In this document: positions 46,568 to 59,703 of the stretch, piece by piece
How positions within the stretch are numbered: position 1 is the first letter of the stretch
How the letters are laid out: every line of letters begins with the position of its first letter
Notes under the pieces: model-generated
Told to the model about the DNA's origin: nothing
Databases searched by the model: none
Seen by the model: the letters and a program-made list of their open reading frames with translations, nothing else
Program-made: the position numbers and the translations under genes
From: Phallus indusiatus
Taxonomy: Eukaryota; Basidiomycota; Agaricomycetes; Phallales; Phallaceae
Assembly (NCBI GenBank): GCA_027605045.1
Contig: JAQFWX010000121.1
Span: 40,157-104,156, forward strand
Direction: 5' to 3'
DNA: 64,000 nt

Positions 46568-48027
46568 TTTCCGACCTCGGATGGATGGAGAATTAGGTAA
46601 GCGTGCATGTGACGCCACATGAGCATTGCGCACGGACCAATTGAGATTGAGCAGCCTATTGCAAAAGAAGAACTGACAGTGCTGACACCTTTGACATAAT
46701 ATGCGTTTTCATCATTTATATAGCTCATAGGCAATCAAGAAATATTGAATTCAGTCCTCATCAAGAAGTCAAATTCCGTGTTTTGGATGACCGGGGCATA
46801 CTCAATCCTGTAAAATGTGTCAAAAGTCAACACTGTAAATCTTTTACTCATGACTTTGCTTAGAGTGACCGTTACCATAGCCATTTGGGATGATAGTTTA
46901 ACACGATTATCAACAACTTTGAATCAGATCCAACGTGCCTTCTCAAAGTTCTCATTAGCACGATGACGATGGGCTCCATCGTGATAATACAAAAGTTGGC
47001 TATATCTTACCAACGATCGCGCACATAAGAGAAAATAGAACAAGGATACGTAACGACGATATACATAGTTCACTACCATGCACATAGGTCTATCAAAAGA
47101 AAAAAGGGTGAAAGAAGGTCCTCGGGTGCGATAAATTACCATAGCCCAACGTCAAAGGGTGTTATATAAATTACTAGTCAATCACGAGTTCCGAAGCCAT
47201 ACGGAATGGCAATGCATGCATTTACACATCTCGAGTTGTATATGTGCCCAACGTGATCTTGAGTATATAATTACTGGCATACATGCGCTCAAGTTATTTC
47301 AATGTACATTTGTGCCCGTGACGCCCCTTGGCAGCTTTTGCTCATGTGCCGAACAGAAGTCATTCATACGCCCAAGTCATTCACATTGTCATCGTACGGA
47401 ACCCGGCCGACATAATAGAAGTCGCTGGTCGGCTGGCGACGCGGCGCATCGGTTCGTATGGCTTTGCTGTGGCTTGGCTCGAAGATTGTTCACAAATCAA
47501 TTGAGTGAATTCGAAATCAGATCGATGGCAGGGTCTAAGGCAATAAATCGCGTACTGTAGGCGAAGATGCCTTTCACTCCCGAAAAGGGTTCAGCCTGAG
47601 GCTCCACTTAGCGGATTCTGAGATACCGGTTCAGCCTTCTTTTACGTTCTGCGGAGCAAGGTAAAGACTTTGAAAGCTTCAGAAAAGGTTATTCGATATC
47701 GTTGTGCGCGATAATAAGTTATCACGGAACTAGGCTGAAGTTCCAATCAAAAAGTGGGGCAGTGTAGCTTTGAAAATCTGGGTAGTAGGCCGTGAAGACC
47801 TGGAAAAGAGGGGTGTGTTCCCGACATCAACTTCAAGGGTCTTGCTTCTTCCAAATTCATTACCGCGGGTCTTGTTGGAATCCGGTGATGCCTCGTCGGT
47901 TCAATGGCGGACGGTCCAGCGTATATAAAGACATACCTCGTACAGCGAAGAAAAGCAACCTAAAAAACAGACCACCGCTACACACTCCTATAACAACCCA
48001 ATCAATCAACCAAGCTTTTTATATATC
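46568..48027. other. 1.46-kb divergent promoter region
   Basis: Between the BRE4-like gene and the cerato-platanin gene. It has no supportable gene (a 133-codon plus frame at 47159-47560 has no resemblance). The right end is a well-formed promoter with a TATA box. Confidence 0.5.
47922..47930 (+). promoter_or_regulatory. TATA box of cerato-platanin gene
   Basis: TATATAAAG about 100 bp upstream of the ATG at 48028, followed by an A/C-rich leader. Typical of a strongly expressed secreted-protein gene. Confidence 0.65.
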
Positions 48028-48527
48028 ATGAAATTCTCAGCCTCCTACCTTCTTAGCTTCTTGGCTCTTGCCGCACCTGCCATCTCTGCTCAGTCCGTTT
48101 CCGTCTCGTATGATACTACTTACGACGCAGGGAGCACCTCCCTTACGCAAGTAGCATGCAGTGATGGTCCCAATGGATTGATCACCAAAGGATTCAGCAC
48201 TTTCGCCTCCTTGCCCCAATTTCCTCTCATTGGTGGTGCACCTGCTGTGACTGGATGGGGTAGCCCTGCTTGTGGTACATGCTGGCAATTAGAATATCAA
48301 GGCAATACAATTAATGGTGAGATGACATGCATACCTTCTAGCTTGTACCAGACGTACATAACTAACAATCTTGTCGTACAGTCTTGGCTGTAGATTCGGG
48401 GAAATCGGGATTCAACATCGCACTTGGAGCGATGAATAAACTGACAAACAACCAAGCGATCGCTTTGGGACGCGTCACAGCCACAGCCACGCAAGTTCCC
48501 GCTACAGCGTGTGGTCTGAAAGCATAA
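48028..48527 (+). CDS. Cerato-platanin family secreted protein
   Basis: Small secreted protein of the cerato-platanin family (double-psi beta-barrel; binds chitin oligomers and is sensed by plants). The signal peptide is MKFSASYLLSFLALAAPAISA, with cleavage likely before QSVSVSYD. The mature protein has VSYDTTYD, CSDGPNGL, GFSTFASLPQFPLIGGAP, WGSPACGTCWQL, the second exon LAVDSGKSGFNIALGAMN and a final TACGLKA. The four cysteines expected for two disulfides are all present. One intron with GTGAGA donor follows INGN in phase 1. About 143 residues, the usual precursor size. It stands alone, without an adjacent paralogue. Confidence 0.96.
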
Positions 48528-49088
48528 TTTATTTGAATGACTTTAACACCAATTTGGACCTTTTTTCGTACAAATATCTGTGTGTAGATTTTGTTTTGTA
48601 TGTATTGATGGACAATTATAGCGTACTACATGACTTCCTGTGCCTGATATCTATCCTATGCGTGCCAGACTGACGTGATGATTTTATGATTTTTCCTGAT
48701 AGGATAAGGTTTAGCTCAGCGAAGAGAATCGAGGCGGTTCCGAACTTTAATAGACAACAGTTCTGCGCAGTCGAGTCTCGCATGAGATAAGTAACACAGC
48801 AAAGGCATAGCGTTACAAAGGGTTACAAAGAGAAAGTCTCAGGTTCCAAGACTTTCGGCAATTCGGCACACTTCCCGGAGTTTTATTCTGGAAATCGTTA
48901 GACGCTTGAAGAGGAGCCACACCCGCAGTTACGCAGCTTCGGGACAACAGTGGTTGGTGACTGGCTCGTATATTTAATTTTTACATCCGCTCGTTTTCAA
49001 TCATTTATAACACTCCCTCTTGTGAGAAAGGGACCCATCACATACTTTCTTCCTCACCACCACCACCATCGTCATCGTCACCGACATC
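48528..49088. other. Intergenic, cerato-platanin to aspartic protease
   Basis: 561 bp. A CAC/CAT-rich run lies just before the protease start (49052-49075). No gene seen. Confidence 0.5.
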
Positions 49089-51360
49089 ATGATTCTCCTA
49101 TCACCCTCTCTCTTTTTCCTTTCAGTTTTCATTCAACTCGTCACATCGTCTCCAGTAGGGGAGAATCGGGTTTTGGATGTGTCTTTCCGTCGTCGTGCAC
49201 CGGTGGGAAACTCTATCGACTTGGCCTCAATGGCAGATGGCATTCGCATGAAATACGGTTATGCCCCGGTGAACACAAACAAGACTCTTCAACGCCGTGC
49301 AAGTACAACTAATGTCCCGCTTGGAGACCAAAGTGACGACATCTCATACGTTGCCAGTATTTCAGTTGGCACACCACGTGCGTTGATTTTTCTTCTCTAC
49401 TCCACTTCTATGAAAAGTGAACACTCATTTATCTTTGTAGCCCAACCATTTGATGTTATTATGGATACCGGATCAAGTGATCTTTGGGTAGCCTCAAACA
49501 TGTGTCGTCGAGGTTGTCAAGGCGCAACCCTCTTTAATCCCCAGAGTTCGAGTTCCGTTACCGACCAGGGTATGCCGGTAACCGTAATGTATGGAAGTGG
49601 GCAAGTTACAGGAGAACTTGCAACAGATACCGTCTCGATGGGCGGTTTCACCATACAAAAACAGGGATTCAGTGAGTAACTGTTTCTCATTTTCCTGTCG
49701 CAGATCTTTTTTATGTTGATGCCTGATCGTTATTAAGTCGTGGCCGAGCTTGTTTCGCAAAATTTAGTAGGACAGGGTGTCTCTGGACTGTTGGGGTTGG
49801 GATTCCAGCCTTTAGCTCAAACACAGTGAGATCCGGATATTCGTTCCTAACACAGATTGTTTCTAATTGTATTCTTTTAGAGCTACTCCGTTTGTTGAAG
49901 CTTTGGTTAACGGCAATCAGTTGACGGCCCCTCAGATGTCATTCCAACTCAAACGGTAAGCACCGGGTTCTTTCTATTTATATCTTGGGTTTCTCAATTG
50001 TTTTCTGACTTCAATAGTAACATTAATAACCAAAACAATAACATTGTTCCTGGAGGAACTCTTACTTTAGGAGGAACCAATACCTCTTTATTCTCAGGAG
50101 AAATTCAGTTCATCGACTTCCCTAGCGGCGTAAGTCCATCATTCTGGCTTATTCCTGCCGAAGGTACGTAACACGCAGTCAACCCGTTATTTTTGCCTTT
50201 CTCTGAGACTTTCTGTTAGCTGTAACTGTCCAGGGACATACCATCAATGTTCCCGCAGCAGAATCATTAGCTGTAAGACTTCTTCCATTCCGTGACTTCT
50301 AAACGGGAATTCACCGTGTCTAGGCCATCGATACAGGAACTACCCTGATTGGTACACCTACGGATATCCTTAATGATGTCTGCGGTCAGATTCAGGGTTC
50401 ATCAAACGGAACGGGATCGCTTGCCGGGTTCTGTGTTGTTCGTACGTCGGCCTCCTTGTGACTTTACTTTCCTAACATCTAACTTATTTTATTTTTCCAC
50501 GTCTGGTCATAGCATGTAACACACAAATCAGTTCCTCGATGACGTTTGGCGGAAAGGCTTGGTCTATCGACCCAGCTGATTTCACCGTTCAGCAACAAGA
50601 TGACAGCGGTCAGATAGTGTGCGTGGCTGCGATGTTTGATTTGAACCCAACTACTGGTCCAACACCGGGTGGTCCTTTCAATAAGCGTCAATCTGGCAGT
50701 GGGGGAGGCGGTGGCAATAACAACCTTGTACAACCTACGTTCGTTATAGGAGATACATTCCTCGTGCGTATTATTCTTTATATGAACCTGGGATGACACC
50801 ATGTCTCACGAGTGTACTCCCCTCTATCTTATTCCACAATTTAGAAAAACGTTTACACAGTCTTCCAATTCAACCCACCATCCGTTGGTTTTGCTCAGCT
50901 AAGTTCAAGCGCGGGAGGATCAGGGACTACTCCCGGTTCAACATCCACAAACTCAGGGTGAGTGTCTTTATTATCAACTGTGTTGATGAACACACTATAT
51001 ATATTGCACGCTCTGCGTGTGTTTATTCCTTTATTGCAAACAATGCATTATTGCCCCTACAAAAGGGTGTCGCACCAGTCGTCGTCACCGTCATCACCTT
51101 CCGCGGTACAGTCATCATCGTCTGCCGTGAAAACGTCGTTGACTAACTCGCCTTCATCTGGGCCTGTGCCTGTGCCATTGTCATCATCGACACAGACATC
51201 TGCTGCTATTTTTCCTTCTGTAACACCACCCGCTGACTCTATTCCTGTTAGTAACGGCCCATCGAGCGGTGCACTGTCGCATCATACACGTTCGACAGTC
51301 TTCGGAACAGCATTCACATCGGCGATCGTGTTATTTATGACTCTTGCGCATTATTCATGA
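49089..51360 (+). CDS. Secreted pepsin-like aspartic protease, probably GPI-anchored
   Basis: Family A1 protease. Signal peptide MILLSPSLFFLSVFIQLVTS; a propeptide follows with RRR and RR pairs that suit kexin-type processing. First catalytic motif FDVIMDTGSSDLWVAS, flap VTVMYGSGQVTGELATDTV, second catalytic motif AIDTGTTLIGTP. GVSGLLGLGFQ and FVIGDTFL are also family marks. An insert with PFNKRQSGSGGGGGNNN precedes the last conserved strand (NVYTVFQFNPPSVGFAQL). The C-terminus is a long Ser/Thr/Pro-rich stalk followed by a hydrophobic end (AFTSAIVLFMTLAHYS), which fits GPI attachment as in yapsins. Several introns, all GT-AG where placed. Expected at the cell surface. Confidence 0.93.
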
Positions 51361-51916
51361 CTATGATATTCTGCATTAGAAGAGATATATTTGCATCATT
51401 TGTGGAAAGACAAAAAATAATATTGGGATTGGCACATCTACTTAATCTTATATATGTTTCTGGGTTTCTTATCTTTTTTTTATCTTTCCCTTTTCATTTG
51501 ATTTCACATTGATTCGTGGAAAAATGGATCAATCTCAATGTTGAACGGGGACGGACATTGCCCTCTACCATTAGGTATTATTATTAGAGCAGATTTCATT
51601 AGTTGCAGTGTATAAAAGCCTACAAGCCGGGGGGTTTAGACCCTCCATAACCCCTGACCCCTTATTATACAGTACGGGGTTGACCTCAGGAGCTTCAAAG
51701 CTCGTTACCTGAGGCAGCGCCTTCTACTATACTCGGTCCTATTGGTGTGAAACCGCTCTATCTTCTCCCTATTATGAGCGGCGGACCTCGAAATATCATT
51801 CTAAGACACCCACATACACCCATTATTTGCTTTCCACAGAATATATATACAGGAACGTGCTTGGCCTGTTAAGCACCGGAAAGCAGTTGGGTACAATCAC
51901 ACCTTCGTTTGTCGAA
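51361..51916. other. Intergenic, protease to acyltransferase, with hairpin
   Basis: 556 bp. A nested inverted repeat lies at 51684-51714: CCTCAGG pairs with CCTGAGG, and inside it GAGCTT-CA-AAGCTC forms a tight hairpin. No gene seen; an open frame extends upstream of the acyltransferase ATG without another ATG. Confidence 0.45.
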
Positions 51917-54319
51917 ATGCTGCTTCATAGGATCACCCGTAAACTCGCCACATGGTCTGTTTCATCGTTCTTTCAGGAAATACATATCATTGGAGAAGAA
52001 AATGTGCCGGTGGACGGTCCTATAATTGTGTGCGTGTTTTTTATTCGTAAATTAGCGTTTCGCTGCTAAAGAAATTTCAGTGTCTCGACGCATCATAATA
52101 TGATGGTCGATCCGATGACATTGTGTATGTTTCATTTTTCATTCGAGCAATGTAAACGAGCACAATCTCACGTTTGGTTGAACGCGAAACAGCAACTGTT
52201 TTTCCTCATAAACGGCCGTTACACTACTGGTCCAAAGCTTCCTTGTATATAAACCCTGTTGTGGCATGGTACTTCAAACATACCGGAAACATCCCTGTTG
52301 ACAGAAAGAACAAGGACAATCAAGTCTTGTTCAAGGGCACATTCGAATGTCTCGCCCAAGGGGAGGTTGTGGCGCTCTTTCCAGAGGGAACCAGTATGTC
52401 TCCGTTTTAGTAATTCCCCCAATCAAATTATTAAACGAAACTTTTTTTTCCTGTGTAGGTTACTCTGAACCCCGCATAATGCAAGTCAAGGACGGTGCTT
52501 CTTGGTCTGCTCTCGAATACGCCAAATGGGCCCAACAAAACAAGACGCACAAGAAGCCGCTTATTATCGTTCCAGCTAGTATCGTCTACACGAACAAAGC
52601 GAAATACAGGAGTCGTGTTGTCGTTGAGTGCGTGTTCTCCCACTTATCAAAGATGAATGCAGCTTCAGTCTAAACCACGCGTGTTGTTCCCTTTTTCTGC
52701 TCGCAGATTTTCGAAGCCCATTATTTTGGATGAGTATGCGGAGGAATTCATGATGAATGAACCTGGCAGGACTAAGAATGCTGCAAAGAGGCTTACCGCT
52801 CGTATCGAGAAAGAGTTGGAGATGATTACTATTAATGCACCGGACTGGTGGGTAGTCGTGTATTTCGGTTGTCTCTTCGGAGTCTTACGATATAATAAAT
52901 ATAGGGAAACATTGTACTGTGCGCGTATTACGCGTGACATGCTATGGCAAAACGAAAAATCCATTAATTTGGACGACTACGTTCCCATCTCTCAGACGTA
53001 TGGTCTTGGTTGTTGTTCGTCTCAACCTTCAAAAGTTCTTAGACTTTTTATTGTAGAATCGTTGACATATTCACTACACCCGCGCTTACACCGTCTTACG
53101 GAGCCCTCAAGAAAGCCTTGTTAACCTATTACTCTCTTTTACAATCGACGAACCTAACCAACAGGACTCTATCACGCCTTCCTCTCCCAGACACACTGAA
53201 CCCGTCTCAATCAACATCATTACCCAGCCGTCTTTCGACTCTATTCTTACTATTCGGTGATACCCTCGGACTCATTATGCGTATACCTTTCTTCTTTATC
53301 CCACTCCTCGTACACGCACCCGCACTAATCGCCGCCAGACATGGCGCAAATATCGCATCTGAAGAACTAACTGAAGCCCAGAACAAACTCGTATTCGGGT
53401 TCATGTTGTTATCGTGTATATACCCGTCTGTCTTCTTTCTCCTTTGGGCTTTCTTCTCGATGACACTCGTCGGCGCTGCCGTAGCACTGGCGACGACGTA
53501 CGCGTTTGTCATGTATTACCACAAAACCGTGGATGATCACTATGAACAGTACGTTTCGCAATTCTACACTCGTTTGTTCTTTTTTTTCCTGATGTTAACC
53601 CACTTTTGATTAGCGCGAAGCAGCTTCTTACGACATGGCGCGTACTTCTAGGTGTTTGGATGCCAAAGAAGTGGGATCTCTCACTGTCGGCTCTCACACC
53701 ATACGTGACACCTCATATCCCTCCGCCTAACGAATACCTCGACCTGAAAAAGATGAAGTCAGAACCCAACACGCCGATAACACCAATCGGCGGCGCTCAA
53801 GACAAGCTCAGCAAACTCCCTAGTAAAACCGACACCGCATCACCCCAATTCCAAGTCTCAGCTTCACGTCCAAAACGGCTCGTTCCGTCAAGTAAATTGA
53901 TTCGACACGTGTTACGAGCCCGATTAGACGCGTCTAGACTTTTGGCGGCGTTTTTCGCAGATCTGGAACGGAGCGGGAAACAAGTTCATGCTTCGGAACA
54001 TCTGGCGAGGGTATATGGTTCTGTGTCTTCTTCGAATGCGACAACACAGCAGCAACAAGACTCGTTAGTCAACAAGGACGATGGTATTGCTCCTTCGTCT
54101 CCTTCTCAATCTCAGCCTCAGGGGTGGCGAGATGCTAAAGAAGTGATACGGTATTTACGGGACCATGGAGCTAATATTGGACAGTTGAGAACGCCTAAGG
54201 ACGTTGATTGGGCTGCGGTTAGTAGCGATACCGAGAGTTTTGAACATGGTTCTGGGTCTGCTAGCGCTGCTGAGACGGACGATGATGTGGTTTGGGTGCC
54301 ACCTAGTGTCTCCCGGTGA
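51917..54319 (+). CDS. Glycerol-3-phosphate / DHAP acyltransferase (GPT2/SCT1 type)
   Basis: First enzyme of glycerolipid synthesis: acylates glycerol-3-phosphate or dihydroxyacetone phosphate at the ER. The start is MLLHRITRKLATWSVSSFFQ. Acyltransferase motif I is VSTHHNMMVDPMTL (H-x4-D kept; the usual Asn before it is His), motif II region HTGNIPVDRKNKD, motif III ALFPEGTSYSEP and motif IV PLIIVPASIVYTNK. After FSKPIILDEYA comes a helical middle part. Two membrane blocks follow (LGLIMRIPFFFIPLLVHAPA and VFGFMLLSCIYPSVFFLLWAF with LVGAAVALATTYAFVMYY). The long cytosolic tail is Ser/Gln-rich, as in the fungal enzymes. Many short introns; the tail exon looks complete. Confidence 0.88.
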
Positions 54320-54554
54320 ATGGCGCAGAAGTATTTATATTTATTGTCGAGGTCGAGTTCTGGTATTATGGTATTTAGGGTAGTTGATAACTAATTTAAT
54401 GGAATCGTCGCTGGATTGGATTTTTTTTCAAGCCTTCTCTCGACTGCCTTTATATTGTTGTTTTTAAAATACAAGCTTTGAGACTGCTTTTTAAGTTCAT
54501 GTACGTCTTAATCTTACAGATTTTGAACAAAAGCAAACCCTCGATACGACTATG

Positions 54555-56310
54555 TCAAACGAGATCATTCACAACCAAAGGGTACTTCAAGCCGGGAGGA
54601 GAAATCGTCATGACGTGTCTTTGGGTGAAATTCTCGACATCAAATCGGCCATATCCCGTAGCACCACTTATACAAACAAAAAAAAGTTGCAGCCAGTCAA
54701 TTTCTTTGGAACAGTACAGAAATGCGATATAGACGTACCCTAAACCATGAACGCCTACGCCTGGTTCAGAAGAAAATGTTGAGCCATTGATATTTACATG
54801 TCCTATCGCGCGTATTATTAAATCAAAGATTTCGAGATAAAATATACTCATTCATCTCTTACCTGCTCTGATTCTCCGACCAAGCGCAAGGCCTTTATAA
54901 ACATCCCGAGTCCAGATAGCACCCATAAGACTGTAGTCTGTCTCATTAGCCAACTCGATCGCCTCGTCTTCCGTGTCGACAATCTTGATCACAAACATAG
55001 GACCAAACGATTCTCTATCCCACACAGGCCAACCGGGCTCGACGCCGACCAGAATATGTGGTTTAACGATAGAGCCTTCTCGCTTAAGGTCTCCTGTAAT
55101 CAGCTGCGCGCCTCGATTTTGCGAGTCCTTTATCAATGATATAACACGTTCTGCAGAATTTTGAGATATTAAAGGTGGTATTTTGGCTGACGCGTCGGTT
55201 CCTACGCGGATTTTCTCTGCGGTGGTTTTGAGAGTCTGTATTAACGAATCTGAAATGCCTCGTTGCACTATAACACGCTCTGTTGACATGCAAACTTGGC
55301 CACCGTTTGCTAACGCAGCGAAAAGAATCCCTTTAGCAGCATCCTCCACATTCGCATCGTTAAGAACCTAGCGCCGTTTATTTGGTTTAGACTTGCTCTT
55401 TTGATGCAATGCTATGAACTTACAACGACAGCGGATTTACCTCCGAGTTCTAGGACACACGGTTTCAAGTATTTTGCTGCCTCTTGGGCGATGATCCGCC
55501 CAACAGTATCACTTCCGGTAAACTATGTATAAAAATTCAGTAATTGTGTAGAATACATAAAATAAAAACTTACATTGATATGTCTGATCAGTTTATGTCC
55601 TATGATGCTCGCTACTGTCGTTGGAGCATCTTCTCTAGCTACATGAATCAGATTCACTACTCCTTTGGGAAATCCTGCCTAAATCAAACTCGTTAGAGGA
55701 ATCTCGAACAGTTTTACAAAGAGCTTACTTCATATATAGCTTCTATAAGGATTTCAGCACAAAGAGGGCTTTGTTCAGATGACTTGAGAACAACAGTATT
55801 TCCACAAGCCAAAGGAATCGCAATAGCACGAGCAGCAAGATTGAAAGGAGAATTAAACGGAGAAATGGCAAAGACGGTCCCCAAAGGTCTTCTTTCGACG
55901 AGAGCAGTTCCGCCTGGGTCTCTGGAAGACATCGTGTCGCCAACGAGGGTTACTACCGTATTTACGGCTTCCATAAGATACATAGACGCAGCCCAGGCAT
56001 CTCCTCTGCCCCAGTCTTTAATGTTCGCGGTTTCCTCGCACACGGCCTTGATAACACGATCTGTGTATTTGGGCGTTCTAACCAGCTGTGCTGCTCGAAT
56101 GAAGAGTTCTCGCTTGGCACGCCACGGGACAGCTTCCCATGCAGGCTGAGCTTTGTTTGCTACTTCGATTGCTTCGTATACGTCTTCCATAGATGCGGAA
56201 TATGCTTTCGTTACGGTCTCGAGGGTGTGCCCGTTAATAACATCGAAAGTTTTCCCTGTGCTTGAAGGTCGAGCTTCGCCATTTATCCAAAGATGCGACA
56301 CGGCTGCCAT
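54555..56310 (-). CDS. Aldehyde dehydrogenase family protein
   Basis: NAD(P)-dependent aldehyde oxidation, in a form like bacterial and fungal benzaldehyde/vanillin-type dehydrogenases. The start is [20 protein letters not shown]. Landmarks: [19 protein letters not shown] (cofactor fold), [15 protein letters not shown], the NFTGSDTVG strand, [14 protein letters not shown] (catalytic Glu) and [13 protein letters not shown] (nucleophile Cys). Later come [23 protein letters not shown] and [12 protein letters not shown]. The last exons read [18 protein letters not shown] and [14 protein letters not shown] donor right after VHGLG, a short intron and a small final exon fit the family C-terminus. 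No signal peptide; cytosolic. It could act in aromatic metabolism with the ligase at 61-63.9 kb, which is inference. Confidence 0.9.
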
Positions 56311-56823
56311 AACGATTCAAATTCAAGATGCAAGTCGTCAGTGGAAGATTCGGGGGGAATCCCAAGTCAGAGCCACCACATTACTTATATGTAATACAGG
56401 ACGGCCTAATTCTGTGGGAATAAGAATTTGCTTCGATTTAAGGGTGAGTGGTTGAGAAAAGTCTGAGTCAGCCAGAGCCCCGCAAGGCCAGATTAGGCCA
56501 GATTCTTATGGTTAATTCGCGGAAATCGGAATTAGTCTAGTGTATTTCTATAAGAATATTGCTTCTTAGCAGTTCTTACCAGTCTCTGATTAATGATTCC
56601 CCGTCGTATATGGGATGATTGATGACCCTGTCTAGTATTTGTCCGACTCGGTATCCAAACAAATATCAGGGTTTCTCAGCTCGCAAATGAGATTCTGCGC
56701 ATAACCCAAAATAGCCCAATATGTAGGTCTAATCTGGAGCTCGCCAAATTTCATATAAATAATCACAATAAATAATAACATCATCCACGTCGCAAAACAA
56801 AAACAAATTTCTTAGCAAAAAAA
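56311..56823. other. Intergenic, aldehyde dehydrogenase to sedolisin
   Basis: 513 bp, upstream of the dehydrogenase and downstream of the protease. AT-rich near 56755-56825. No gene seen. Confidence 0.5.
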
Positions 56824-59703
56824 TCACGGCAATTGTAGCCATAAATCAAGCATCCTGGGGAAATTAGGTGTTCCTAGCCCAGTAACTGGATCCCATCCTT
56901 CAGCTCTATAGATTAATGTAAGTTCATGTACATCCGGAATTGCAAAGTTGCTCTTACGCAACAAAGCCACCAGTGCCTGCATTACCCATTTCAGTAAGTG
57001 CTTTTGTGCAAATGAACCGGAAAGAAACCGAAAACTCACCGCAATTGGGATTACTTCCGTCTGTTATATCATTAAAAGCGTCTCGAAACTTTGAAGAGTA
57101 TATCTAAAAAAGGAAAGGTTGTCTGGTAAGAAGAATAGTGCGAATTCTCAAAAAATCACCTACAGCGGGGTTTATGAATCCGACAGTGCCTTTCCCAATT
57201 TTCCTTCTAGCATCATTAATAGCTGTGATTATAGAAGCGAAGACTGGTGCCGAGGCGGAAGTTCCAAAGACGGACATGAACACGCCATTAACCTTGTCGT
57301 ATTCATATATAAATCCATGTTTCACTATACACCATTTCGAAAAACGAAAAACTTACGGCTATCGTATAGTCAAAACTACGAGTTTCTTAGTCAGATCTAT
57401 GTGAATTACAATGATGAGGCGTACCCATTTGCAGAGACATCTGGATATCCGCGATTCTACAAAAACGATATGAAAAAATTTTATCCATTACCCAGATAAA
57501 ATCTTACGCTCTTATTGAAATGGTCTATGGCATCATTGGGAGTAAACTTGCTTAAGTAGTTCATCACAGCTCCTTCTTGGTAAGACGGCCTTGGAAAAAC
57601 TCTGGAAAACCCTCCACCACTATTGAACAATAAGTTTCAAATAGAAATACACATAATTAGAATTTTACCTTATATTAAATCCAGATTCAGGATCATTAAC
57701 AGAAGCTAGGAACATCAAATTTAAAACACCAGCAATGCTTAATACAGATTTTCATGGGATTTTGCAACTCACACCCTGGATTCATACGAGTAGCTCCGAC
57801 TAAAGAAGATTTAGCATGAAAGATCAAAGGTTTAAACACTTAGACTTACCAGCTGTGACGAATGGACACGTCACTGGCGAATCTACAAAGAAAAAAATAT
57901 ACATGACTTCCCGGCTGTTATAATTTGACATACGTACCGGGTGAAAATTGAGTTCCATTTGGGCTAGGTTGACCTGCATGGCATTCAATACAAATTCGGA
58001 CAGGATGAAAATCTCATGATAATTGACCTGTCTTATCAAGACATCCTTCAATTTCACCCACACCTGAATCTCCAGAAGAAAAGATAACAGTAGTACCCAT
58101 TAGACCTAATTTTCCAAACTCAAAGCATTGTCTATTGAGGTAACTGGCCGGAAACCCAAATTCAGAGGAGCCATACGAAACACTGAGTACTCTTGTTTGG
58201 ACAGTACCGCAATTTTCGGGGTGATTGAACCCTGCGGGGTCGGGATATATTCCATCTTCATCGGGATCATCACCCCCCTCAAAGGTGCAATACGATTTGT
58301 CGAGGGCATCAAGGAGGTTGTTGAACGACTGATTTAGTTTAGACGCATCAACATAATCATCTTTAAGTCTTTGGAAAATAAATCACAGAATTGACTTACA
58401 CTGTTTACGATAAGGTCGCCGACCTGAAAATGGTCTACTTGTTGAGGTTCAACAAGGGTCATCGCGTATTCCTACATGTAATACTATGTTTAAGTCTGTT
58501 TTAATATCTGATCAGAATAGAAGACATACAAAATCCAAAGAGCTTTCTGCATCGAAATCAAACGACTAAGGAACCCGGTCAATCACGATCATGCAGCAAA
58601 ATGAAAAACAAAAGGTTTGGACCTGGTTAACCCTTTGCAGAACACCTGCGTAGATGAGATGTGTAGATTTTATAGAGAATTATGTTTCTCACCTCCATCT
58701 ATCGAGTGAAATTTGGGCCTCTTTCCAACCAAAGATGGCGAAAAGGTTTTAAAAAACATATCCAGATCCTCAGGAAGGTATGCTTATCATTGGAAAAGTT
58801 AGAAAAAACAAATATGTCAATTGACCTCGATTTACATTCTGGCGTGAATTCCGCTGAAAAATTATTAGACTAATGCACCTGAGAGAACCTCGGTAGGAAT
58901 AATGACTTACCGATTGCAAACGCGTTGGGTTGGCTGCTGTCGAATTTGTAGTGGAAGTCGTAGAGCGCTCGGACACATGCGGGTGTTATGGCATTGCTGC
59001 AATTCGAAAGCGAATCTGGGGAAATATTGGTAAGAGTGGTAACTGTATTAGGGTGAATGTTAGGGTGTATGTGGCGTTTCGTCGATTGAGAGAGTGATCG
59101 TTTCTTGCGGCCAGAGTGTAAAGCTACCCCAGGTGTGATGAAGTCTATGTGGTCTGCAATGTGCGATGGAAGTGAATAAGAATCACAAGCTAATTTCAGA
59201 GAATGAGATACTGCGATTCTACAGAACGAGAAATGTTACGTGCCCATCTGACCAAACTCTTCGTCGCCTTGTCGGAAATCATGATACTTGGCCTCTAACA
59301 GTAATTCCGCAGCTTCAATTGTCATATCTACTTCCAGCCATGCACGATCCTTCGAAAACCTTATATTGTCTTCCAGATAGCCGTGTTCTTCAAGCCATTC
59401 TTTCACAGTTGCTATGGTGTCGTGAGACGGGGCGAATGTCTCCTTCACTCTGTGAGGCGTCCAGATTTGTCCGTAATTAGGACTGTGTGGATGAGCAATG
59501 TCCATCAGGTAATCCTCGAGGTTATGGATATTGGATTGCTTGAGTGCCATTCGAAATTTAACGGGAGATTTTTTGTCCGCGATATTGTGGCGAGACCAAT
59601 TTTCTGGCAAATAACCCCGCTTTTCATGGACGACTCTCCCAGAATAGGCATGAGATAGGGAGATGATTGCGGATAGCGTTAGAAAGGAGACAATGTACTT
59701 CAT
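56824..59703 (-). CDS. Sedolisin (S53) serine-carboxyl protease, tripeptidyl-peptidase type
   Basis: Secreted acid protease. Signal peptide MKYIVSFLTLSAIISLSHA, then a long prodomain (PHSPNYGQIWTPHRVKETFAP, TIEAAELLLEAKYHDFRQ) of the Pro-kumamolisin type. The catalytic dyad is in AESSLDFEYAM (Glu and Asp four apart, split by an intron after LDF). The oxyanion Asp is in FSSGDSGVG, and the nucleophile is in FGTSASAPVFASIITAIND. The C-terminus GWDPVTGLGTPNFPRMLDL carries the calcium-site style ending of the family. At least ten introns of about 50-60 nt. A minus-strand TATAAA at 59768-59763 lies about 60 bp upstream of the ATG. Exon edges in the middle were only partly resolved. Confidence 0.88.
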
